Virus record (IMG/VR): IMGVR_UViG_3300033571_016741
Span: 1-21,391 of that record
Direction: 5' to 3' (one strand)
Source of the DNA: a virus
DNA: 21,391 bases
The notes beneath the pieces are model-generated. The model worked only from the letters and a program-made list of their open reading frames with translations. It had not been told where the DNA came from and did not search any database. The position numbers and the translations under genes were made by a program. This document shows, piece by piece, positions 15,509-21,391 of this stretch (positions are counted from its first letter, which is position 1; every line of letters begins with the position of its first letter).

Positions 15509-16689
15509 ATTTTTTTGATGGGCTGATAGCCAAATGTGTCTATACATTCTTGCTGTATGTGCTTTGGTAATTTGGCAAACCCACTCTCTGTGAGGCAATC
15601 TGGCCAAGAGTCGTCTTTTATCCTATAGTAAAATAACATCCAGTTTTCTTGGATAATATCCAAGGGCACGATTTGATAAATGGATTTATGACACCAGTTC
15701 AACTCACGTGCAAGTTGTTTTGTCAAGGTCACCATGTTGTCAATATTTTTTATAAGATGATGATAGTTGTGTTCGATGTCTTGTTCAATGCTGTCTTGTT
15801 GAAAGTGTATGTTCTGCAACCAAAATTTTGTGTTTTGAATCACTGCTTCTAACCGCTGTTCTTGATCAATGATATCATCGTACTCGGGTATTGGCAAATA
15901 GTTTTCAAAGGTACAATATCCAGCCTGTTTGAGATACACTAGATTCTTTGCATAACCCGCAATCATAAACGGCTGTCGATTCAATATGGTGATCCAGGTT
16001 TTCTCACTCACAATTGGAGTCCAAAGCATCATGGTTTCGCTGATGATTCTAAAACTTGATTGAGCATATAGAGATCCATCAAACGGATATCCACTGGCAT
16101 GATCGGCTCCGTGACAAGCGTTGATAACATCACATGCATCCAACCTTCTTACATGTTGTTTGACAAACTGAGAAAATTCTAAATCGCTTAATTCTGGTAA
16201 TAATTTTTTTGATGCCTGATAAATTGCCTCATTCATAAAAAAAGACCAGTCACAGTGGTTCAAGAGACCGTTTGTGTATAACTTATACAACAGTCTGATG
16301 CGATTTGCTTTGTTTGGTTTTCCAGTGGGAAATATAAATCTACCGGTATTGGCATTCCACTTTGGGTTCACAGTGCTGGTATTTTCAACTCGCATGTTAA
16401 AATCTAGATTCAGTAAGTCTACATCAATCTTATACAGTTGGTTGCCCAGTTCGAGTTCAATTTCAGGGCTTAGATCATGACTGGGGTGACGCCACCAATA
16501 CACTCTATGACCAAGCTTCATATCTTTAATCAACGACAAAAAATCTTTGATGCTGTCATTGTTGACGTATTCCAAAGCATAAAACAAAATAGCACGATCC
16601 TGTGGAACCAACATCAATTTTTCTTTCAACGTTGCTGGTGATTCCGCATACAGATTAAATCCGTACGGATAGTAAACAGAGTCGTTCAT
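15505..16689 (-). CDS. Putative glycosyltransferase (fucosyltransferase-like C-terminal pattern)
   Basis: A 394-residue protein that shares a layout with the gene at 19505-20467. A middle segment (RFIFPTGKPNKANRIRLLY) is followed by FRIISETMMLWTPIVSEKTW, then RQPFMIAGYAKNLVYLKQAG and a YDDIIDQEQRLEAVIQ segment. The order SEK..., R.PF...G, L...G and D...I....R resembles the nucleotide-sugar-binding half of GT10-type and related GT-B enzymes, but this is by pattern only. The start at 16689 (MNDSVYYPYG) is chosen because GGTAAATA lies 7 nt before it; the longer frame to 16755 would run into the divergent gene. It looks more AT-rich than uvsX next to it. Confidence 0.6.
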   Translation of the reverse strand: MNDSVYYPYGFNLYAESPATLKEKLMLVPQDRAILFYALEYVNNDSIKDFLSLIKDMKLGHRVYWWRHPSHDLSPEIELELGNQLYKIDVDLLNLDFNMRVENTSTVNPKWNANTGRFIFPTGKPNKANRIRLLYKLYTNGLLNHCDWSFFMNEAIYQASKKLLPELSDLEFSQFVKQHVRRLDACDVINACHGADHASGYPFDGSLYAQSSFRIISETMMLWTPIVSEKTWITILNRQPFMIAGYAKNLVYLKQAGYCTFENYLPIPEYDDIIDQEQRLEAVIQNTKFWLQNIHFQQDSIEQDIEHNYHHLIKNIDNMVTLTKQLARELNWCHKSIYQIVPLDIIQENWMLFYYRIKDDSWPDCLTESGFAKLPKHIQQECIDTFGYQPIKKI

Positions 16690-16696
16690 AGGCTGA

Positions 16697-16704
16697 TATT
16701 TACC
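16697..16704 (-). promoter_or_regulatory. T4-type late promoter box (minus strand)
   Basis: GGTAAATA on the minus strand, followed by TCAGCCT and the ATG at 16689. It matches six of eight late-consensus bases and no Shine-Dalgarno sequence is present. It is paired with the plus-strand box at 16720. Confidence 0.55.
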
Positions 16705-16719
16705 AACTACTTTTATACC

Positions 16720-16727
16720 TATAAATA
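16720..16727 (+). promoter_or_regulatory. T4-type late promoter box, perfect consensus (plus strand)
   Basis: TATAAATA is identical to the T4 late promoter consensus. It is followed by TCGCATT and the ATG at 16735. No ribosome-binding site lies between them, so the mRNA is predicted to start at or within a few bases of the ATG. Confidence 0.78.
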
Positions 16728-16734
16728 TCGCATT

Positions 16735-17604
16735 ATGGCCAAACACTTTGATCAAATTTTAAATCCTCAAGAAATAGACGAATTGATTGCCTATGTGGCT
16801 ACTCCGGATGACCGCACAGATAACCGCCCTGATGTGAGAAGTAAACATCCAAGATGGAACCAGGATGTTTGGCCGCAACACATTATACAAGGTGCCATGG
16901 ACAAATTGTTTCCAGGTGGTTACAACATTGAAGAAATTACATTTCAAGACACCAAAATAGCACTTAAACCACATACCGATAATGGTAGTATGCCGGGCAC
17001 TAGCGGCAAAACAATAATGTTCACCTTGTGGGCGGACCCTGTGGCGCATACTGTGTACTTTAAAAATTATTGGACTGGTTGGGAACACTCGGGAGTATTT
17101 TTTACCAGAACACCATGGACTCCTTATCAATACAAGATTCCTAATCGTCAAGGTGATCTTGTCAAAGTTGAGGACATACGAAAACTTTTGCAACAATGTC
17201 AACAACATCCTGACTCTGTGACCGAATTTGATGTCACCGCAGAATTCATAAGCACACTTGAAGATGTTATACACAAACGTAGCCTACCAAGACTGGCCTA
17301 TCAAGATCAAAATCTTAAAACTGGATATATTCAACCTGGGCCACGAAGAAATGACTATGAAACTTTGACAAACTATGATCCTGCTGGAAAGTTTGACACA
17401 GTCTTTCATGAAACATATTTGTCTGACATAGCTATCGAAGATTTACATGGGCTTGCCGTGGAGTCGGTAATCACGTGGCAACCAGGAGGAGCTCATGTGT
17501 TTAATCGAGAACAATTACATTGCTCTAGTAGTTGCCACACTAGAAAAATTTTCTGCACAATTTTTTATCATGAATCTGCCGATTCTACCAAGCACTTCCA
17601 ATAA
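16735..17604 (+). CDS. 2OG-Fe(II) oxygenase-like protein
   Basis: A 289-residue protein with a possible double-stranded beta-helix iron site: H80-T-D82 in LKPHTDNGS, a distal H262 in REQLHCSSS, and R270 eight residues later as a 2-oxoglutarate anchor. Such enzymes hydroxylate or demethylate using 2-oxoglutarate and oxygen. WQPGGAHVFNREQLHCS resembles the late part of phage and phytanoyl/prolyl hydroxylase-type proteins. Spacing between HxD and the distal H (180 residues) is long, so an inserted domain (about 100-230) is likely. It stands alone on the plus strand with a perfect late box. Its last 37 bp overlap the radical SAM gene. The substrate could be a sugar, protein or nucleobase. Confidence 0.6.
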   Translation: MAKHFDQILNPQEIDELIAYVATPDDRTDNRPDVRSKHPRWNQDVWPQHIIQGAMDKLFPGGYNIEEITFQDTKIALKPHTDNGSMPGTSGKTIMFTLWADPVAHTVYFKNYWTGWEHSGVFFTRTPWTPYQYKIPNRQGDLVKVEDIRKLLQQCQQHPDSVTEFDVTAEFISTLEDVIHKRSLPRLAYQDQNLKTGYIQPGPRRNDYETLTNYDPAGKFDTVFHETYLSDIAIEDLHGLAVESVITWQPGGAHVFNREQLHCSSSCHTRKIFCTIFYHESADSTKHFQ

Positions 17605-19466
17605 CGATTTTTTCTTTGATAGTGATAGGCCACTTTGACAAATTGTGTGTCATTGTCAATGGTTTGATCCCAATGATCTATTTTGATATTTCCAGATTCA
17701 ATTCCATACAGTGTTTTGATTAGTTCTGCATCATATTGTCGGTATATGGGATAACTTTGTCTCCAATCAACACAGGCATCCATGTTAATGCTGACTAAAT
17801 CTTTAAAGTCAACATCATATACATCTTTTAAAAATTGTGTTAGACATTGAGCATATTCTTCTCTACGACCGTGTAGCACTATGGATGTAGCGGATTTGAA
17901 TTCCCAATAGACATCATCTAGTATTTGTCTACCCCAAATATTGTTGTGTTCAAACACACTGGTCAAGGCGTTTTTTGTTGCTGTGTGTTCTTGTTGCACA
18001 AGATTGTTTTTTGTAGAAAAATACGTGATCCAGGCTTGCACAAAATCTAATTCATTGATGCGATACATTTGTTTCATGTAGTTCATGACATGGTGTGCCC
18101 ATCCATAAAAATACAACACTATCAACCAGTGGCTGACAAGATGTCCCTGTATCATTTCATCGTAGGTGATACAATTGGTGCTTTTTACAACATCAACTTT
18201 TTCAATAATATAACTGTCTGGATCAGCAATTTGCAACCAAAAAGTATCCAATGGCAACGTTTGTGCTTGTAAACCATGCTGTCGTCTATAGTCGGGTTGA
18301 CCCATGGGTGCATTATAGGTCAACACCAAGGGATGAACCATGAGAAAATCTCGTTGTCCTAGATCTATCAACTTCTGTAAGCCTTCTTTGAAACTGTTGA
18401 GTGTTTCTCCTGGTAGTGGCCAAATAATTTCACTATAGGTAGGCACATTGTGTTTTTTATAAAACTGCATGGCCTCATTGGTGGCTCCGTCACGAATATT
18501 GAATCTTTCAATTGCTTTCAAGGTATTGGGATCCATGCTCTGCATGGCAAATGTCACACCTTTGAACAGTTTGGTCTTGGCTTCATGATCCAACATGACA
18601 ATTTTTTGCACTCGTTCTGGATTGTTTTTGGCCCAGGTTACGTCCCAGAATTTGGGATATCCTGTTCGTAATTTTGCTTCAACTACCCATTTGGTGATTT
18701 TGTAATCTCTCTCAAACATGCCCCAGTTGCTGTCACACACGCTAACATATTCAATTTTTCTAGCAGACATCCACTCAATTTCTTTGGCAATACGATTTAG
18801 ATCAAACAGTTTGGCCTTGTTCCAGTAACTGTCGCCAATGTCACAAAATGCACAGTGATAGGGACAACCACGCATGGTTTCTATGGTGACTTGCCATAAA
18901 AACTTTTGACCGTGTTGTTGTTCATATTTGTCAATTATGTCATCGTAGAAGCCCGTCAGAATTGGGCTGGGCAATTGGTCCAAATTTTCAGTGCGACTGG
19001 GTTGTTGTATTATTTTTGTTTGTTTGGTAATGATGCCAGCACGATCGGTCAACTCTAGTACGTCCTTACACAGCAACACCTCCTGAAATATCTGTTCATT
19101 TTCTCCCAAAATTGCAATATCAAAGTAATCATGAGTTCGAACAAAGGCTGGATCATGTTTAGACACCTGTGGTCCGCCCACAATGGTGCGGCACTGTGGC
19201 CATTTTTGTTTTATGGCCTGGGCCAACTGTTTGTTGAATTCCCAGTTCCATACATAGCAACTCATGGCCACTGCATCGGGCACAAAATCAAGTTCTTGTA
19301 TCCATTTTTTTATATTGACTTTTTCAATCATGACTTCAGCTACTTGCCAATTTTTGACCACATCAGCATTTTGAGCAGCCGTGAGCCATTGATAGCTTAT
19401 AGCCAAAGGCAAAAATTTATTGGGACCGTAGTTGTCAACTACCTGAACAAGAACAATGTTTTTCAT
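17568..19466 (-). CDS. Class B-type radical SAM protein with B12-binding-like N-terminus
   Basis: A 632-residue protein. Residues 1-160 form a cobalamin-binding-like Rossmann domain (MKNIVLVQVVDNYGP, CRTIVGGPQVSKHDP, IAILGENEQIF). Residues 190-430 are the radical SAM barrel, with ETMRGCPYHCAFCDIGDSY giving cysteines 201, 205 and 208, then YVSVCDSNWGM and IIWPLPGET, the GE-type motif of the family. The 200-residue C-terminus has no motif I recognise. No DxHxxG cobalamin motif is visible. Such enzymes methylate unreactive carbons or rearrange substrates; the target here is unknown. A weak late-type box lies 6 nt before the ATG and no Shine-Dalgarno sequence is seen. Confidence 0.88.
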   Translation of the reverse strand: MKNIVLVQVVDNYGPNKFLPLAISYQWLTAAQNADVVKNWQVAEVMIEKVNIKKWIQELDFVPDAVAMSCYVWNWEFNKQLAQAIKQKWPQCRTIVGGPQVSKHDPAFVRTHDYFDIAILGENEQIFQEVLLCKDVLELTDRAGIITKQTKIIQQPSRTENLDQLPSPILTGFYDDIIDKYEQQHGQKFLWQVTIETMRGCPYHCAFCDIGDSYWNKAKLFDLNRIAKEIEWMSARKIEYVSVCDSNWGMFERDYKITKWVVEAKLRTGYPKFWDVTWAKNNPERVQKIVMLDHEAKTKLFKGVTFAMQSMDPNTLKAIERFNIRDGATNEAMQFYKKHNVPTYSEIIWPLPGETLNSFKEGLQKLIDLGQRDFLMVHPLVLTYNAPMGQPDYRRQHGLQAQTLPLDTFWLQIADPDSYIIEKVDVVKSTNCITYDEMIQGHLVSHWLIVLYFYGWAHHVMNYMKQMYRINELDFVQAWITYFSTKNNLVQQEHTATKNALTSVFEHNNIWGRQILDDVYWEFKSATSIVLHGRREEYAQCLTQFLKDVYDVDFKDLVSINMDACVDWRQSYPIYRQYDAELIKTLYGIESGNIKIDHWDQTIDNDTQFVKVAYHYQRKNRYWKCLVESADS

Positions 19467-19472
19467 CGCACG

Positions 19473-19480
19473 ACTTTATA
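19473..19480 (-). promoter_or_regulatory. Weak late-type promoter box before the radical SAM gene
   Basis: TATAAAGT on the minus strand matches the first six bases of the late consensus. It lies 6 nt before the ATG at 19466, in the same position as the better boxes at 6016 and 16689. Confidence 0.4.
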
Positions 19481-19504
19481 TAGCGGGTCATCACCGTGTG
19501 CTGA

Positions 19505-20467
19505 TCAAACACTGGAGGCTTCAAGTTTTTTAAGCCAATCTTTGGAAAAATACCAATCGTAGTTGAACTCAACGGTGTCGGATTCTAACAGGTACAAGTC
19601 ATGCCAATCATGCACTGACAAATTAGAATATTTTGAAACCATGGTCAACAACGCAATCAATCGTTCTACTGGATTTTGTACGCTATCAAATCCGTAATCA
19701 AACAAGTGAACGTATTTTTTAAATCCATAACATTTTTCTAAATGACCATGCCAGCCCGGTTGTGCATAGGCCAAAAACAATCCGCGGGTGATCACGCTAT
19801 ATAAAAATTTTTCTGAGATCAACGGAACATAACTTGTGGGAAGAGTCTCACTGACAATGTGTAAAAAACTCTGTGTCAATTTAGATTCTAAATTATAAAT
19901 GTTGGTTTTATGATCAAATCTAACATGACCAAAACTATAAATCGATTTTAAAAAATCCTCGTCAATAGAAAAAAATTTATTGTAGTAGGCAGTTTTATCT
20001 GCCACAAAATCATTTAGATGCCCGTCAATGTTGTGCTTGGACAAAGCAAAATTTTTACTGCAATATTCAGGATTAAAAAATCCAAATTTTTTCAAGGCAC
20101 ATACTAAAAATTTTCTTCCCACGTGAGGTGTGCCATTAAAACTACAAATAAAATTTTTATACTCTAGATTTGGGTGTATGTTGTAATCAAAAAACTGTTT
20201 TAGACCAGGAAACACCGAAAGTTTAAAAGTTAAATTTGAATATTTTTTTGTTACGGATACATCCATAAAATTACTAACATAGAGATCTACAATTTTGTTT
20301 TTGTGTTTTGCAAAATTGTTTATTCTTTCTAACTTGGTGTTGTGTAGATTGCTATCAAATCCTCCTAGATGATCAAGTATCACCAATTCTGTGACAGAAT
20401 CATCAAGCGTCTCCAATTGTTGGGACAGTTTGATGTCATCAAAATATTCAAGATGAAATCTGGTCAT
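19505..20467 (-). CDS. Putative glycosyltransferase related to the 15505-16689 gene
   Basis: A 320-residue protein. The start at 20467 (MTRFHLEYFDDIKLSQ) is preferred because a TATAACTA box lies 8 nt before it; the frame to 20500 would enter the gp32 hairpin. YKNFICSFNGTPHVGRKFLV matches the middle segment of the 15505 gene, and SFLHIVSETLPTSYVPLISEKFLYS, then CYGFKKYVHLFDYGFDSVQNPVERLIAL, match its second half. The pattern resembles fucosyltransferase-like GT-B enzymes, by eye only. The gene is visibly richer in A and T runs than gp32 beside it, which suggests separate acquisition. It may be co-transcribed with the radical SAM gene 38 bp downstream. Confidence 0.6.
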   Translation of the reverse strand: MTRFHLEYFDDIKLSQQLETLDDSVTELVILDHLGGFDSNLHNTKLERINNFAKHKNKIVDLYVSNFMDVSVTKKYSNLTFKLSVFPGLKQFFDYNIHPNLEYKNFICSFNGTPHVGRKFLVCALKKFGFFNPEYCSKNFALSKHNIDGHLNDFVADKTAYYNKFFSIDEDFLKSIYSFGHVRFDHKTNIYNLESKLTQSFLHIVSETLPTSYVPLISEKFLYSVITRGLFLAYAQPGWHGHLEKCYGFKKYVHLFDYGFDSVQNPVERLIALLTMVSKYSNLSVHDWHDLYLLESDTVEFNYDWYFSKDWLKKLEASSV

Positions 20468-20475
20468 ATAGAATC

Positions 20476-20483
20476 TAGTTATA
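20476..20483 (-). promoter_or_regulatory. Late-type promoter box before the 19505-20467 gene
   Basis: TATAACTA on the minus strand matches seven of eight late-consensus bases, 8 nt before the ATG at 20467 and directly after the gp32 hairpin. No Shine-Dalgarno sequence is visible. Confidence 0.5.
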
Positions 20484-20519
20484 CAAAGGGTCACAATCAA
20501 TCAAAATTGTGACCCTTTG
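20484..20519 (-). terminator. Hairpin after the gp32 gene, probable terminator
   Basis: A perfect 14 bp inverted repeat, CAAAGGGTCACAAT (20484-20497) and ATTGTGACCCTTTG (20506-20519), with an 8 nt loop. It starts 8 nt beyond the gp32 stop codon. The T-run after it is short (TTTG then TATAAC), so it may pause, terminate weakly, or protect the abundant gp32 mRNA end. Confidence 0.7.
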
Positions 20520-20527
20520 CTACAAGA

Positions 20528-21391
20528 TCAAGACTTGTTTTGACGGCTACGAATCATGGCCAAAATATCCTGAGCATTTTGTGTGCTGGGTTTGGCCTGC
20601 ACTGGCGTACTTGGTGCCGGTGCATCATCCTCATCGTCGAAACTGCTTGTAACTGCTGGAGCGGCTTTGACTGCAGGTGCTGGAGTATCCTCATCCGTGT
20701 GTGTAGATCCGGAACCACCTGGAGCTGCTACACCAGCTGGACGGAAGTATTGACCCCACCGTTCAGTGTCATAGCTTTGACCATCCACACTAGCCTCAAA
20801 CATTTCTTTGATGACCCTGACTTCGGCTTCGCTTGGCTTCTTGGGCAAGAATGTGCTCAAGTCAAACAGGCCATGCTTGTCCATTGCGGCTTGCTCGGCC
20901 TCTGTGAGTGAGCTTTCTTTACGTGCCCATTTGCTGGTGTTGTAGTCAGCATATCCACCTTTGCTGGTCTTGGTGATGCGGAAGTCCAAGCCACGCAACA
21001 AGTCAGTTGGCAATTCTTCCAATTCTGGATCCATGAGTGCTGACTTGATGATTGAAAAAATCTGAGGACCAATGATGAAACGGCGAATTGGATTCTCTGG
21101 AGTTTTGTCATCGCTGAGCGGATTCTCACGCACAAAACCTTGAAAGATGTAACTGCGTTTTTTCCAATACTTGCGACCCATTTCTTCCAGGGCCTTGTCT
21201 TTGAACCAGGTGCGTACTTCCGTGAGCACTGGGCAGGTCTCTTGCCACATTTCCATGCAAGGCACTTGAACGTAGACTTGTTTTGAGTCTGCTTCGCCTT
21301 TGATGCCATTGAATGGCAAGCGGATCATGGCCCGTTCTTGCCAAAAGAATGTGTTTTTGCTGTTACCATCAGGCAAGAAACGGAGTGTGGC
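20528..21391 (-). CDS. 32: gp32-like single-stranded DNA-binding protein (partial, N-terminus outside window)
   Basis: The last 287 residues are present and the frame continues past the window edge (ATLRFLPDGNSKNTFFWQ). gp32 coats single-stranded DNA during replication and recombination and works with UvsX and UvsY. Landmarks are RFLP near the edge, VPCMEMWQETCPVLTEVRTW at the zinc-finger position, KRSYIFQGFV, RRFIIGPQIFSII, GLDFRITKTSKGGYADYNTSKW and a low-complexity linker rich in A, P and D. Only two of the four T4 zinc ligands can be matched: the last cysteine of CPVC is leucine, and no histidine is close by. The end (QDILAMIRSRQNKS) is basic, unlike the acidic T4 tail. Aquatic T4-like phages may share these changes. 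Confidence 0.88.
   Translation of the reverse strand, partial: ATLRFLPDGNSKNTFFWQERAMIRLPFNGIKGEADSKQVYVQVPCMEMWQETCPVLTEVRTWFKDKALEEMGRKYWKKRSYIFQGFVRENPLSDDKTPENPIRRFIIGPQIFSIIKSALMDPELEELPTDLLRGLDFRITKTSKGGYADYNTSKWARKESSLTEAEQAAMDKHGLFDLSTFLPKKPSEAEVRVIKEMFEASVDGQSYDTERWGQYFRPAGVAAPGGSGSTHTDEDTPAPAVKAAPAVTSSFDDEDDAPAPSTPVQAKPSTQNAQDILAMIRSRQNKS

Noticed and set aside
15491-15517. Rho-independent terminator on the plus strand (dyad followed by T7)
   Set aside because: No plus-strand gene reads into this site, and the stem is almost all A/T. Its position over the -35 box fits an operator better.
16759-17274. 171-residue open frame on the minus strand
   Set aside because: It is antisense to the oxygenase-like gene, has no promoter or ribosome-binding site, and its product shows no recognisable pattern. 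The plus-strand gene has the perfect late box and plausible active-site residues.
17568-17604. Functional meaning of ESADS being encoded on both strands
   Set aside because: It follows from the short dyad GAATC-N4-GATTC in compatible frames and is probably chance.
20857-21309. 150-residue minus-strand frame inside gp32
   Set aside because: It is a same-strand shadow in another frame of gp32; composition (rich in R, S, T, K, W) is that of an off-frame read.

Overview
The window is a dense, double-stranded DNA phage segment of the T4-like myovirus type. The evidence is a single-stranded DNA-binding protein like gp32 (right edge), a RecA-like UvsX recombinase, a probable UvsY recombination mediator, and copies of the T4 late-promoter box TATAAATA placed just before start codons. 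There are no tRNA, rRNA, transposase, integrase or CRISPR signals. The host cannot be read from the sequence. The early promoters look like ordinary sigma-70 promoters (TTGACC or TTGACA, 17 bp, TATAAT-like), so a proteobacterial or cyanobacterial host is possible. The mix of genes resembles marine or freshwater T4-like phages.

Layout. Positions 1-6016 are minus strand: a truncated radical SAM gene, two small-to-medium unknowns, an AAA+ ATPase, a small two-helix membrane protein, a 58-residue protein, then an operon of two methyltransferase-like genes and two glycosyltransferases. Positions 6057-10993 are a plus-strand operon: a nucleotidyltransferase/phosphomannose-isomerase-type cupin fusion, a GT8-like glycosyltransferase, three tandem paralogues of a GT-B-like family, and a GT-A glycosyltransferase. 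A homologue of that last gene lies convergent to it (10972-11799, minus). A fourth GT-B-like paralogue (11842-12681, plus) follows, convergent with a minus-strand group that reads uvsX, an acidic small protein, a uvsY-like gene and GDP-mannose 4,6-dehydratase. To the right lie a putative glycosyltransferase (15505-16689, minus), a 2OG-Fe(II) oxygenase-like gene (16735-17604, plus), a full radical SAM/B12-type gene (17568-19466, minus), a second putative glycosyltransferase related to the 15505 gene, and gp32 cut by the window end.

How it fits together. Core recombination genes are interleaved with about eighteen genes that look like glycan building and decoration: roughly eleven glycosyltransferase-like proteins, GDP-sugar synthesis, two methyltransferases, an oxygenase and two radical SAM enzymes. 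The likely role is making or altering a surface sugar on the virion or host, or modifying the phage DNA. The sequence does not say which.

Most notable signals: (1) several genes have a late-promoter box or a sigma-70 -10 box only 5-8 nt before the ATG and no Shine-Dalgarno sequence, which predicts leaderless mRNAs. Two 40-45 bp divergent gaps each carry two such boxes back to back. (2) A strong intrinsic terminator for the uvsX-gmd side lies inside the coding sequence of the opposing glycosyltransferase-like gene. (3) There is a four-member GT-B-like paralogue family. (4) Three convergent gene pairs overlap tail to tail.
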